DNA of 45,604 nucleotides. It comes from Mayfieldus sp963841445 (lineage in GTDB: Bacteria; Actinomycetota; Thermoleophilia; Solirubrobacterales; 70-9). The stretch lies in contig CAWJCP010000008.1 of NCBI GenBank assembly GCA_963841445.1, forward strand, positions 1 through 45,604. Reading direction: 5' to 3'. This document shows positions 17,665 through 25,675 of the stretch, piece after piece. Below the pieces are notes generated by a model. The model made no database searches. It saw only the letters and a program-made list of their open reading frames with translations, and was not told the origin of the DNA. Position numbers and translations under genes: made by a program. Every line of letters starts with the position of its first letter. Position 1 is the stretch's first letter.

Positions 17665-17684
17665 GGCGGCGCTTCGTCGCTGCC
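17665..17684. terminator. Candidate bidirectional terminator
   Basis: A seven-base stem with one G-U pair encloses a CTTCG-type loop. It lies exactly between the stop codons of two convergent genes, so it could serve both. No clear T-tract is present. Confidence 0.4.
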
Positions 17685-19421
17685 TCAGGCCTGCGACCGG
17701 CCCTCAGCTATCGGCGGCGGGCCGCATTGCCCGCCGTGCAGCTCGTAGACCTGCACCATCGGCCCGGGACGGTCGTAGGCGAGCGGGTAGAAGTCGTAGG
17801 AGAAGTCATAGTCGAAGGGAACCACGTCCTTGCCCGGGCCGCCCGGGCGGTTCACGTCGCCCCAGGGCGAGGCGCTGTAGCGAACTGTCCCGTAGCGGGC
17901 CAGGGCCGTGTAGTAGCTGCGTGCCCGCTGCCCGACCAGGTCGTCGGAGAGCGCCAGGCCCCAGTAGTTGCTGCTCGCCACGACCCAGCAATAGCCGTGA
18001 CGCAGGTAGGCGCGCACGAGCCGTCCGCTGAGATAGCTGGCGTAGGACCGCTCGCCGCCGAGCAGCAGCCGCGGGCTGTTGATCGCGTGCGGCCAGGGCG
18101 AGTTCCAGGAGTTGGCGAAGAACGGCTCGGTGATCAGCTTCGCGTTCTGGGGAACGTGGTCGAGCATCCAGTCGCGGGTCAGGTTGAGGGTGTGGGGACG
18201 GGAGAGGACGCGGTCGTTGTGGACCGAGTGGACCGCCCCCTGCGCGACCAGGGCAGCGAGCGCGACGGCGGTCAAGGCGGTTGCGACCTGCGGGCGGCGC
18301 AGGCGCGCGGCGATCAGATCCGCGGCTCGTACCGCCCCGTAGGCGGCGAGCAGGCAGGCGATCGGGAAGGCGGGCAGCATCCAGCGCCCGAAGTAGCGCG
18401 TCTGCAGCCCCATATAGACGATGAACAGGGGCAGGACCGGGAGCAGGACCAGCGCCCGCCGGCGATCCTCGCGGGCGAGCAGGGCGGCGCCGCCGATCGC
18501 AGCGATCGCCGGCACCCATCCCAGGCCCCAGGTGAAGGTGCGCAGGTAATAGATCAGCCCACCGTTCGGGTCCTGGCCGAACTTGTGCTGGCCGACCACC
18601 TCCCCCTGCACCCCGAGGCTGCCGACGAAGTGGGCGGGCTTGATGATCGCGAAGGGGTCGCAGATCGCGAAGGCGCCCGCAGCTGCGCCCAGCGCGATCG
18701 CCAGCCCGCGGTGCAGGGGCAGGGTGCCGGGCCCGCGGGGAGCGAGCACGATCGCGGTCAGCATCGGAAAGACGACGATCCCGTCGAGGTACTTGGTCGC
18801 CGCCGCGACCCCGACGAAGGCGCCGGCCAGCACGTAGTCGCGGGTCGCTCCGCGGCGCAGGATCGCCGCCGTCCCGCACAGCGACGCCAGCGCCGCCGTC
18901 ATCGCCGGAACGTTGTTGAGCGCGACGTGCGAGTAGAAGACGGGCAGGAACGCGACCGCCATCAGCAGCGCCGCGACGATCCCGACGCGACGGTCGAAGA
19001 GCCGCCGGCCGGCGACGAAGGCGAGCCAGACGGCGATCGTGCCGATCAGCGCCACGACGACGCGGCCGATCATGAAGAGGCCTTCGCGATCGGGCACGTC
19101 GCCGATCAGCCGGTGCGCCTGCGAGCCTCCGTAGCGAATCGCGTAGATCCCCTGCAGCAGGTAGGTGAGCAGCGGCGGGTTGTGCATGTAGTGCGGGTTG
19201 AGGGTGCCCGCGTCGAGCATCCGCGCCGCCTTGCGGACGTAGATCCGCTCCTCGTCGATCTGGTAGGCGAACGGCAGCCCGTACTTGATCCCCCAGAGGC
19301 GCAGGCCGAGGGCGAGCAGGACGATCGCCCCGAGGGCCAGCATCCAGGGCTCGAGCCGCGATCGCTCCAGACGAGCGCGCAGCTTCTCGATCAGCGGCCG
19401 GGTCCGCAGCAGCGGGCTCAA
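17685..19421 (-). CDS. GT39/PMT-like membrane glycosyltransferase
   Basis: About 578 residues, very hydrophobic, with a first membrane segment at MLALGAIVLLALGLRL and some ten more downstream. The first outer loop has YQIDEERIYVRKAARML and HNPPLL, matching the acidic DE motif of the GT39/ArnT/dolichyl-phosphate mannosyltransferase superfamily. These enzymes use polyprenyl-phosphate sugars on the outer membrane face. Acceptor and sugar are unknown. The C-terminal 150 residues form a soluble extracytoplasmic domain. The start is uncertain: a TTG at 19421, 11 bases after the HAD stop, gives a short basic N-terminus. It is the last gene of a four-gene set with the HAD gene upstream. Confidence 0.78.
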   Translation of the reverse strand: MSPLLRTRPLIEKLRARLERSRLEPWMLALGAIVLLALGLRLWGIKYGLPFAYQIDEERIYVRKAARMLDAGTLNPHYMHNPPLLTYLLQGIYAIRYGGSQAHRLIGDVPDREGLFMIGRVVVALIGTIAVWLAFVAGRRLFDRRVGIVAALLMAVAFLPVFYSHVALNNVPAMTAALASLCGTAAILRRGATRDYVLAGAFVGVAAATKYLDGIVVFPMLTAIVLAPRGPGTLPLHRGLAIALGAAAGAFAICDPFAIIKPAHFVGSLGVQGEVVGQHKFGQDPNGGLIYYLRTFTWGLGWVPAIAAIGGAALLAREDRRRALVLLPVLPLFIVYMGLQTRYFGRWMLPAFPIACLLAAYGAVRAADLIAARLRRPQVATALTAVALAALVAQGAVHSVHNDRVLSRPHTLNLTRDWMLDHVPQNAKLITEPFFANSWNSPWPHAINSPRLLLGGERSYASYLSGRLVRAYLRHGYCWVVASSNYWGLALSDDLVGQRARSYYTALARYGTVRYSASPWGDVNRPGGPGKDVVPFDYDFSYDFYPLAYDRPGPMVQVYELHGGQCGPPPIAEGRSQA

Positions 19422-19432
19422 GATCGCGAAGA

Positions 19433-20071
19433 CTAGGGCGAGCGGTCGACGGCGGCGCGGATCTCGGGGATCGCCTGCTCGTTGTCGAGGAAGTGCACCG
19501 CCGCCATTCCCAGCTCCCGGGCGGCGTCGCAGTTGACCTCGACGTCGTCGACGAACAGACAGCTTCCCGGCTCGACCGCGAGACGCTCGAGCAGGATCTC
19601 GTAGATCCGCGGCTCCGGCTTGCGGCAGCCGACGAAGGCCGAATCGACGACGAGCTCGAAGATCGCGTCGATCGGGACCAGCGTGCGCCAGAGCGGCTCC
19701 CACTCGCGCACGTTGTTGGTCAGCATCGCCATCCGCAGACCGCGCCCCTTCAGCTCTCGCATCAGCTCGATCATCGCCGGGTTCGGCTCCAGGGCCTCGA
19801 AGTAGATCTCGCTGAAGCGGTGCATCTCGGGCCGGTGGCCGAGCTCGGGCTCGAGCTCGTCGGCGATCCCGGCCAGGAAGTCGGCCTCGGAGACGAGCCC
19901 CTTCTCAAGTTCGAATAGGGGGTGGCGGCCGTCGCGCTCGGCGATTCGCTGCATCGCCGTTCCGAGACTCTCCATCGCGATCCCGGTCTGGTCCTGGAAG
20001 GCGAGAAACGACTGGATCAGCGGCGTAGTCAGGACGCCCCCGAAGTCGGAGACGACCGCGTCGACGCTCAA
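19433..20071 (-). CDS. HAD-superfamily hydrolase (DFGGVL subtype)
   Basis: A 212-residue HAD-like phosphatase. Motif I is SDFGGVLT with the nucleophile at D9; the usual second Asp is replaced by Gly, as in the epoxide-hydrolase N-terminal and related HAD-IA subgroup. Motif II is MLTNN, the motif III lysine lies in CRKPEPRIYE, and motif IV is CLFVDDVEVNC. The loss of the second Asp may alter or weaken phosphatase activity. It starts with TTG in a TTGA overlap with the upstream gene stop, so the two are translationally coupled. The substrate is unknown. Confidence 0.8.
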   Translation of the reverse strand: MSVDAVVSDFGGVLTTPLIQSFLAFQDQTGIAMESLGTAMQRIAERDGRHPLFELEKGLVSEADFLAGIADELEPELGHRPEMHRFSEIYFEALEPNPAMIELMRELKGRGLRMAMLTNNVREWEPLWRTLVPIDAIFELVVDSAFVGCRKPEPRIYEILLERLAVEPGSCLFVDDVEVNCDAARELGMAAVHFLDNEQAIPEIRAAVDRSP

Positions 20072-20808
20072 GCGGGAGTCAGGGGGGAGAGGACCTCGTA
20101 GCGGCCGAGGCCCGGCTTTCCCTCCATCGACCAGCGAAAGATCGCGACGTCGAGCCGGCGCTCGGCGAGCTGCAGCGAGGTCCCGCAGACGATCGTGCCG
20201 GCCGCCCGGCGGGCGGGCCGAGGTGTCGAGTCCCGCTCCGGCCAGAGCTCCAGCGACGCGCGGACCTGCCGGCCCTCGCCGTCGTACTGGGTCGAGAGCA
20301 GCGCCTCCTCGAACCGGGTCGGCTCGAGATCGGGCTCGGCGAGCACGGCGAGAACCTCCTCGTCGGCGTGCGTCTCTGCTCCGGCGGGGCGGGTTGCGCG
20401 CAAGGCGAGGATGCCGCCGTCGCTGAACGCGACCGCGATCGAGCGGGTCAGGGATGTGTCGGGGGGCTCGGGCTCCCGCCCCGCCGAGCGGATGCCGAGG
20501 CAGCTGATCTGCCTCGTCTTGCCGCCGGCATCGAGGCTTCCCAGCAGCCGGCAGACCGAGAGCTCCTCGCCCCCGGGGCTTTCGCCGCCGACCGAGATCG
20601 CAGTGGTTACGGGGGTGAGCTCGAGCTGCAGCGAGGCTCCGTCGAGCTGCAGCTGCGCCGTTGTCTTGCCGTCGGCAGCGTCGATCTGCGCCTCGGCTTC
20701 GGAGGTCGCGACAACGACGTCGTCGTGGTCGAACACCACTGCGGCCCCCGACGGGCGCAGAGTCGCCGAGACTCCACTCTCGGGATCGGCGAAGTCGAAC
20801 CCGATCAT
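20068..20808 (-). CDS. Conserved-looking beta-rich protein of unknown function
   Basis: 246 residues with alternating hydrophobic strands and no membrane segment or signal. I do not recognise the family. The pattern (AAVVFDHDDVVVATSEAE, GKTTAQLQLDG, ISCLGIRSAG) suggests a beta-sandwich or barrel that might bind a ligand. The start overlaps the fxsA-like stop by four bases (ATGA), and the end overlaps the HAD start, so it is firmly part of an operon. A link to membrane or glycan metabolism would rest only on the downstream transferase. Confidence 0.7.
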   Translation of the reverse strand: MIGFDFADPESGVSATLRPSGAAVVFDHDDVVVATSEAEAQIDAADGKTTAQLQLDGASLQLELTPVTTAISVGGESPGGEELSVCRLLGSLDAGGKTRQISCLGIRSAGREPEPPDTSLTRSIAVAFSDGGILALRATRPAGAETHADEEVLAVLAEPDLEPTRFEEALLSTQYDGEGRQVRASLELWPERDSTPRPARRAAGTIVCGTSLQLAERRLDVAIFRWSMEGKPGLGRYEVLSPLTPA

Positions 20809-21320
20809 GACGGCGGCAGGCGGGGTGGCTCGGGCCCACCGGGGTAGTCGCGCTGATGGCCGTCGGCCGGGACCTCACGCGCCTCACCCTCGAAGTCATA
20901 TGGGCGACCCTCCGGGGCCGATCTTGCGGCCCTGCCGCGGCCGCCGCCGGCGCCGGCGAGCACGAAGCGGCGGCGCAGGTACCGGAACATGCCGCTGCGC
21001 ACGAGTGACCTCGTCGGTGGCGCAAGGAGCAACAGGCCGAAGACGTCGCTGATGAACCCGGGTGTGAGCAGCAGGGTGCCGCCGACCGCGACCATCACTC
21101 CGTCGGCCGCCTCGCGGCCGGGGAAGCGCCCCGCGGCGATCGCGGCGTTGAAGCGCCGCCAGGCGGAGCGGCCCTGGTGGCGCAGCAGCATTGAGCCGAG
21201 CACGGCGTCGGCGAGCAGCAGCGCCAGTGTCGGCAGCACGCCGATCGCCTCGCCGACCTTGATGATCACGTAGAGCTCGGCGATCGGGACCACGATGAAC
21301 AGCACCACGAGCAGGAGCAC
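20805..21320 (-). CDS. fxsA: FxsA-like membrane protein
   Basis: 171 residues with the FxsA architecture. Two N-terminal membrane segments (LLLVVLFIVVPIAELYVIIKVG and VLPTLALLLADAVLGSML) are followed by the loop RHQGRSAWRRFNAAIAAGRFPGRE. A third hydrophobic segment (GGTLLLTPGFISDVFGLLLL) contains the conserved LTPGFISD motif. The C-terminal tail is Arg/Gly/Pro-rich and cytosolic. E. coli FxsA relieves phage T7 exclusion by F-plasmid; the normal role in other bacteria is not known. It heads the four-gene minus-strand operon. Confidence 0.85.
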   Translation of the reverse strand: MLLLVVLFIVVPIAELYVIIKVGEAIGVLPTLALLLADAVLGSMLLRHQGRSAWRRFNAAIAAGRFPGREAADGVMVAVGGTLLLTPGFISDVFGLLLLAPPTRSLVRSGMFRYLRRRFVLAGAGGGRGRAARSAPEGRPYDFEGEAREVPADGHQRDYPGGPEPPRLPPS

Positions 21321-21371
21321 GGGCGGAAGCCTAGATGAGAGCCAGCGGGGCCCGTGATCTACGATGGGGGC

Positions 21372-21686
21372 ATGGCAACGGAGAACGGCAGCGTCTCCGA
21401 GGACGACGTCCTCGAGGCGCTCGAAGAGGTGATCGACCCGGAGCTGGGGCTCGACTTCGTCTCCCTGGGGCTCGTCTACGAGGTCGAGGTCGAGGGCCCC
21501 GAGGTCTTCGTCACCTTCACGCTCACCACCCCGGCCTGCCCGATCGGCCCCCAGGTCTCAGAGCAGATGAAGGAGTTCGTCGGCGAGCTGCCCGGCGTCG
21601 ACAAGGTGCACCCGAAGATGATCTTCGACCCGCCCTGGTCCCCGGAGATGATGTCCGAGGACGCGAAGTTCGCGCTCGGGTACTAG
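21372..21686 (+). CDS. DUF59/MIP18-type Fe-S cluster assembly factor
   Basis: 104 residues forming a single DUF59 domain: VLEALEEVIDPELGLDFVSLGLVYEV, then VTFTLTTPACPIGPQV with the reactive-type cysteine, then VDKVHPKMIFDPPWSPEMMSED. The family includes SufT and the C-terminal part of PaaD. SufT-like proteins help mature Fe-S proteins. The main SUF genes of this window lie 19 kb away, so it is not in that operon. An ATG six codons earlier exists, but the start at 21372 places the domain normally. It is divergent from fxsA with about 50 bases between. Confidence 0.85.
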   Translation: MATENGSVSEDDVLEALEEVIDPELGLDFVSLGLVYEVEVEGPEVFVTFTLTTPACPIGPQVSEQMKEFVGELPGVDKVHPKMIFDPPWSPEMMSEDAKFALGY

Positions 21687-21747
21687 TTCGCACTACTTTT
21701 CGGAGTTCGGCGGATCTACGGGTCGACAAGACGGTGAAGTGAGCCGC

Positions 21748-22152
21748 CTACTCCTGTAGCCCGGCGGCTTCGAGTGCTTCTTGGCGATCGAGGTATCCGC
21801 GCACCCTTCGGGCCAGGCCTCCATCGAACTCGAACACGTAGGCGATCGGTTGGTCCAAATCGATCCCGCTGGCTTCGCCATGGACTCGGATTTGCCCGAG
21901 GGCGAGGACCGTCTCGCCGACGCGGCGAGTCTCCAGGTCGTCGATTGTCAGCTCCCACACCGAGCGAAACTCTTCCCAGAACCGGCGCAGCCCCGCGACT
22001 CCGTGGTACACCGAATCCGCACCCTCGACCTGCCGGCCCACCTCGGAGCTCCACTCGATCTCGGGATGGGCGGGCGCCAGCCAGGCATCGAGATCACCGC
22101 GGTTCCAGGCGTCGATACAGCTGCGGACCTTCTCCACGTTCTCCTCCGACAT
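21748..22152 (-). CDS. SnoaL/NTF2-like protein
   Basis: 134 residues of the cone-shaped NTF2-like fold. It starts with NVEKVRSCIDAWNRGDLDAWLA, the first helix, then HPEIEW, GVAGLRRFWEEFRSVW and a beta-sheet (TVLALGQIRVHG). Members are ester-cyclising SnoaL enzymes, ketosteroid isomerases or ligand binders; the pocket residues here do not decide between them. It is cytosolic. The ATG follows a weak GGAG-like site in TCGGAGGAGAA. It is convergent with the DUF59 gene and not in an obvious operon. Confidence 0.82.
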   Translation of the reverse strand: MSEENVEKVRSCIDAWNRGDLDAWLAPAHPEIEWSSEVGRQVEGADSVYHGVAGLRRFWEEFRSVWELTIDDLETRRVGETVLALGQIRVHGEASGIDLDQPIAYVFEFDGGLARRVRGYLDRQEALEAAGLQE

Positions 22153-22292
22153 CTCCCGCGCAGTATCTCGCGAGGGAGCTGGCGCTGATGGCTCCGCCTC
22201 CTATGCATCCCGGCCGGGATGGACCGCGACTGAGGCGTGTGTGACCGCGACGGTGGTTCGAGCACTGCATGAGTAGTCGCCTTCGCGCCCTA

Positions 22293-22315
22293 GAAGGCTA
22301 TGAAGTGGCCTTCAT
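22293..22315 (-). terminator. Hairpin downstream of secreted protein gene
   Basis: ATGAAG, loop TGGC, CTTCAT is a perfect six-base stem (22300-22315) overlapping a second possible stem GAAGGC/GCCTTC (22293-22313). It lies about 22 bases past the stop of the upstream minus-strand gene. No T-run is seen. Confidence 0.35.
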
Positions 22316-22336
22316 GAACGCTGCCTGCCCGTGGGG

Positions 22337-22894
22337 CTAGAAGCTTGGCCACGGCAACTCGCCGAACACCCACACGCCGCCAGGTGTTCCGTTGAGGGGC
22401 GCCGGTGGATCGGCCTGGGCGATCACCCCGGACCCGGCGCCGGGGCCCAGCGGTATCACCTCGATGGAGACGGAGTCCTGGATGTCCTCCGCGCGGTCCG
22501 CGAAGGTCCAGGAGACGCTCGCCGGAACCGATCCGTCGATCGTTCCTGCGGCAATGCCCGAGTTGACGCTGAGACCAACGGCCCCCTTGCAGGTCGAGAT
22601 ATTCGTCGCCGTCCTGGTGAACGTGTGGGGCGTGCCGCTGTCGAACCACCGCACGATGAACGGACGCGTGTTCTGCGCCTCGTCGCAGTTGGCGATCGCC
22701 GAGAACTGCGCCGAGGTTCCACCGGCGACGAATGTGGCGGTGCCGCGTGCCGAGGCGCTGCCGACGCCGTCCTCCTGCGCCTGTGCCGAGGCGACGCCGA
22801 GGACAAGCATCGCCCCGAGCGCCGCCAAGGTCCCAAATCCCAAGGCGCGGCCCCGCCGCGTCTCGTGGCGGTTTGCCGGATCACCTTGGTGCAT
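22337..22894 (-). CDS. Secreted protein of unknown function
   Basis: 185 residues with a signal peptide: a polar/basic start (MHQGDPANRHETRRGR), a hydrophobic stretch and a likely cut after ASAQA. The mature part is about 145 residues with two cysteines (in IANCDEAQ and ISTCKGA) that could form a disulfide. Its Ser/Thr/Gly-rich beta-type pattern suggests a small beta-sandwich. No membrane anchor or repeat motif is present. I do not recognise the family. It appears to be a single gene with a hairpin downstream. Confidence 0.68.
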   Translation of the reverse strand: MHQGDPANRHETRRGRALGFGTLAALGAMLVLGVASAQAQEDGVGSASARGTATFVAGGTSAQFSAIANCDEAQNTRPFIVRWFDSGTPHTFTRTATNISTCKGAVGLSVNSGIAAGTIDGSVPASVSWTFADRAEDIQDSVSIEVIPLGPGAGSGVIAQADPPAPLNGTPGGVWVFGELPWPSF

Positions 22895-23233
22895 GGCATC
22901 AACCTTCGCCCTCTGCCCTAGAGGTGAATGTGTGTTTCAGAACCTTGGGCGCTCGCGCTGAGGAGGTCAAGGCGGGAAAAGGTTCAAGCAAGCGTCGGTC
23001 AGATTTGCGCGAGGCCGGGAATCGACTATCGCTGTCCAATGCGCGCCGAGAGGTGCCGAGATCGGCATGTGGTTACAACCCAACAGCGGGTAACGGGCGA
23101 TAGGGGCTATTACGAAGCCGGTGCCGTTGACCGCGACATGCGGGGCACGCGTACTCGGCGAGCGTGCAGTTCGGGCGGCCATGGGCACCGCAAACGCACA
23201 GTCTTTCCTCAGGTCGCCGGTTCGAGCCCTTTC
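22895..23233. other. Gene-free region of about 340 bases
   Basis: No open frame here has protein-like composition on either strand. It must hold the promoter of the secreted protein gene on the minus strand, and it ends in the tandem tRNA-arm-like repeat listed separately. The base composition is less GC-rich than its surroundings around 22920-23110, as expected for a regulatory region. Confidence 0.5.
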
Positions 23234-23256
23234 TCAGGTCGCCGGTTCGAGCCCTT
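23208..23256 (+). repeat. Two direct 24-base repeats resembling a tRNA T-arm
   Basis: Positions 23208-23231 and 23233-23256 are identical, with a period of 25 bases. Each includes GGTCGCCGGTTCGAGCCC, which looks like the variable loop and T-arm of a tRNA. The 3' stem partner is missing, so neither is a functional tRNA. The second copy overlaps the 3' end of the DMT transporter gene and encodes its last residues. They could be relics of an attachment site or slippage duplications. Confidence 0.7.
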
Positions 23257-24121
23257 CTTCGATCTCATCCGAGTGCAGCGGCGCCTGGGTGAGCGCCGCG
23301 GCGGCAATCACCAGCACGAAGGCGAGCAGACGTGCGGTCAGCTCGAGCAAGCCATCCGGTAGCGGGTCACCGAAGACGATCGGCCCGGCGGCGATCGTGA
23401 CCGCGTTCGCGGTCACGCTGGTGACGGCGATGACCGGCACCGCGTCGCCGAGCTGCAGGCTCTTCGCCGAGACCAGCAGCCCGACCAGCGAGAGGATGAG
23501 GATCGTCAGCGCGAGCGGGTTGAGCAGGACCGCTCCGGCGCCCTCGCCGAGGCTGCCGCTGGCGCCCTTGATCGAGATGTCCGAGGCGCCCCAGAGCAGC
23601 CCCGCCGCGGCGCCGAGCAGCACCCCTTCGTGGGGGCAACCGCGGGCGAGCGCCGCGATCGCGATCCCGGCCAAGCTGCCCAGCGAAACGTAGAGCGCGA
23701 TCACGCCGGGCTCGAAGTCGGAGCGGGCGCTATCTCCGGTGTCGCCGAGGGTCGCGGCGAGGAACGCCAGCCCGGCGGCGGCAAGCCCGACGCCGATCCA
23801 CTCGCGGCGGCTGACGCTGAAGCCGAAGGCGCGGTCGGCGACCACCGTGAGCAGCACCAGCCCGCCGGCGATCACCGACTGCACGAGCGAGATCGGGGCC
23901 AGCGAGAGGGCGGCCACGTGGAGCCCCCAGGAGCCCATCGCGATCAGAATCCCCAGCGTGTACCAGCCGGACCGAAACAGGACGATCGAGCTGCGCACGG
24001 GACGCCGGAAGTCGACCGCGGGCGCCGCGACGGCGCCGCGTTGCTTGTAGAGGAATCCGACGATCGAGGCCAGCGCCGTCGCGACCGCGAGCAGCAAGCC
24101 GACCTGCACCGAGAGCGACAT
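23234..24121 (-). CDS. DMT-superfamily (EamA-like) transporter
   Basis: 295 residues with about nine or ten membrane helices spaced as two EamA-like halves. Typical landmarks are the N-terminal helix (GLLLAVATALASIVGFLYK), GLHVAALSLAPISLVQSVIAGG in the first half and LGDAVPVIAVTSVTANAVTIAAGPIVFGD in the second, the usual end-of-domain motif. These carriers export or import small metabolites; the substrate cannot be read. A short charged C-terminus ends in SDEIEEGLEPAT, coded by one copy of the tRNA-like repeat. It lies downstream of the acyltransferase gene on the same strand but is separated from it by a strong palindrome. Confidence 0.8.
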   Translation of the reverse strand: MSLSVQVGLLLAVATALASIVGFLYKQRGAVAAPAVDFRRPVRSSIVLFRSGWYTLGILIAMGSWGLHVAALSLAPISLVQSVIAGGLVLLTVVADRAFGFSVSRREWIGVGLAAAGLAFLAATLGDTGDSARSDFEPGVIALYVSLGSLAGIAIAALARGCPHEGVLLGAAAGLLWGASDISIKGASGSLGEGAGAVLLNPLALTILILSLVGLLVSAKSLQLGDAVPVIAVTSVTANAVTIAAGPIVFGDPLPDGLLELTARLLAFVLVIAAAALTQAPLHSDEIEEGLEPAT

Positions 24122-24154
24122 GGGCCGGCAGGGTAGCGGGCGGTCTTTGCGGCG

Positions 24155-24178
24155 CGGCCGGGCGCCCGGCCGGGCGCC
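24155..24178 (-). terminator. Overlapping GC palindromes after the acyltransferase gene
   Basis: Two perfect 18-base palindromes overlap: CGGCCGGGCGCCCGGCCG (24155-24172) and GGCGCCCGGCCGGGCGCC (24161-24178). They can form only one at a time. They lie 10 bases past the acyltransferase stop and 34 before the transporter start on the same strand. They could act as a terminator or an attenuator. Confidence 0.45.
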
Positions 24179-24187
24179 ACGGTGTCG

Positions 24188-25633
24188 TCAGCTGCTCGGC
24201 GCCTCGGCGGGTTGCTTGGAAACCGTCTCGGGCTCGAGCTGCTTGGCCGCCTCGAGCAGCTCCTGCAGCGCGTCCTCGATCCCGCTCGCGACGTCGCCGA
24301 CGTCCTCCATCGAGTCGTAGTCGGCGAGCAGGCCGAAGTTGATGCCGCCGTTGTAGCTCATGATCGCGATTGCCAAGGCGTGCTTCTCGGGCAGGAAGGC
24401 GACCGGGAAGACGTACTCGAGCTCGCGGCCGAGCACGTACAACGGCATCTGCGGGCCGGGGACGTTGGTGACGATCAGGTTGAACAGCCGGGTCGAGAAG
24501 TTGATCCGCGAGGCCTGCGCAAGCAGCGTCGGCGGGGCGAAGTCGTTGAAGCGGGCGATCACCTCCGCCCCCAGGGCCTGCTTGGACTGCTTCAGCTCGC
24601 CCATCGACTGGCGGACGACCTCGAGGCGGCGAACCGGATCCTCGACGTAGACCGGGAGCGGTCCGCGCATCGCCGCGATCCGGTTGCCGAGCTGCCCGCG
24701 CTCATCCTCGCCGCGGATCGAGACCGGGACCAGGGCGCGCAGCTCGAGGCCCTCGGTCTTGATCCCGCGCGACCGCAGCCATCTGCGCAGCGAGCCGCTG
24801 ACCACCGCCAGCACGACGTCGTTGACGGTGCCCCCGAGCGCGTCCTTTATGCGCTTGAAGTCGGCGAGCTCTGAGCGCACCCAGACGAAGCGCCGGTGGG
24901 TGCCGATCTCGACGTTCAGCGGCACCTCGGGGGCGGGATTGGCGAAGTTCCAGGCAACCTCGCTGAGCGCTTCGAGGCTCTCGCCCACCCGGCGCGCGGC
25001 GACCTGCGGATGCTGCACCGCTGAGGCCAGCCTGCCGGCCGCCTTGACCGGGACCGAGGCGAAGTCGGTGGCGCCCCGGGTCAGGAGCTGGGCTGTCGTG
25101 GGCTCCGGCTGGGGCGCCCACTCCCTCTCCTCCGGGACCGGCTCAGGCACCGGCTTGACGTCGAAGAGCACGGTCGCGATGTCGACGCCGGAGACTCCGT
25201 CGACGAGCGCGTGATGGGTCTTGGAGAGAAGCGCGAAGCGGTTGCGCTCCAGCCCCTGCACCAGCCACAGCTCCCAGAGCGGCTTCGAGCGGTCCAGCGC
25301 CTGCGAGAAGACCCGGCCGGTGAGCCGCATCAGCTGGTCTTCGGATCCGGGGTCCGGCAGGGCCGTGTGGCGGACGTGGTAGCCGAGGTTGAAGGCCGGA
25401 TCGTCGATCCACAGCGGCCGTCCCGCCTCGAAGGGGGGGAAGGTGAGCTTCTGGCGAAACCTCGGCACCATCTCGAGGCGCGACTTGACGTGGATGAGGA
25501 AGTCGTCGTAGCGAGGCGGCGGTCCCTCGAAGATCAGCACCGCGCCGACGTGCATGTGGCTGGCCGAGGACTCGTTGCTCAGAAACGAGGCGTCGATCGC
25601 GGTGAGGCGATCCAGATGTGACTGCCGGCTCAT
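24188..25633 (-). CDS. WS/DGAT-type acyltransferase
   Basis: 481 residues of the wax ester synthase/diacylglycerol acyltransferase family. The catalytic HHxxxDG motif is HHALVDG at 140-146, after LDRLTAIDASFL, the usual N-terminal start of the family. NDVVLAVVSGSLRRWL, SRINFSTRLFNLIVTNVPGP and a typical GINFGLLADYDS near the C-terminus mark the second half. The enzyme transfers acyl groups from acyl-CoA to fatty alcohols or diacylglycerol to make storage lipids; it is peripheral to the membrane. A short tail of Glu/Pro/Ser follows. Storage lipid synthesis is common in actinobacteria. The ATG is preceded by an AGGAT-like site. Confidence 0.93.
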   Translation of the reverse strand: MSRQSHLDRLTAIDASFLSNESSASHMHVGAVLIFEGPPPRYDDFLIHVKSRLEMVPRFRQKLTFPPFEAGRPLWIDDPAFNLGYHVRHTALPDPGSEDQLMRLTGRVFSQALDRSKPLWELWLVQGLERNRFALLSKTHHALVDGVSGVDIATVLFDVKPVPEPVPEEREWAPQPEPTTAQLLTRGATDFASVPVKAAGRLASAVQHPQVAARRVGESLEALSEVAWNFANPAPEVPLNVEIGTHRRFVWVRSELADFKRIKDALGGTVNDVVLAVVSGSLRRWLRSRGIKTEGLELRALVPVSIRGEDERGQLGNRIAAMRGPLPVYVEDPVRRLEVVRQSMGELKQSKQALGAEVIARFNDFAPPTLLAQASRINFSTRLFNLIVTNVPGPQMPLYVLGRELEYVFPVAFLPEKHALAIAIMSYNGGINFGLLADYDSMEDVGDVASGIEDALQELLEAAKQLEPETVSKQPAEAPSS

Positions 25634-25675
25634 CCTGCGCCCTAGCCTACCCCGCTGAGCAGGTGATTCGGGCGA

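Noticed and set aside
17574..19436. Plus-strand frame of 620 codons
   Set aside because: It is antisense to the membrane transferase, rich in Arg, Gln and Gly without a domain.
23180..23260. Functional tRNA including the T-arm-like repeats
   Set aside because: The 3' half of the T-stem does not pair and no acceptor or D-arm is found.
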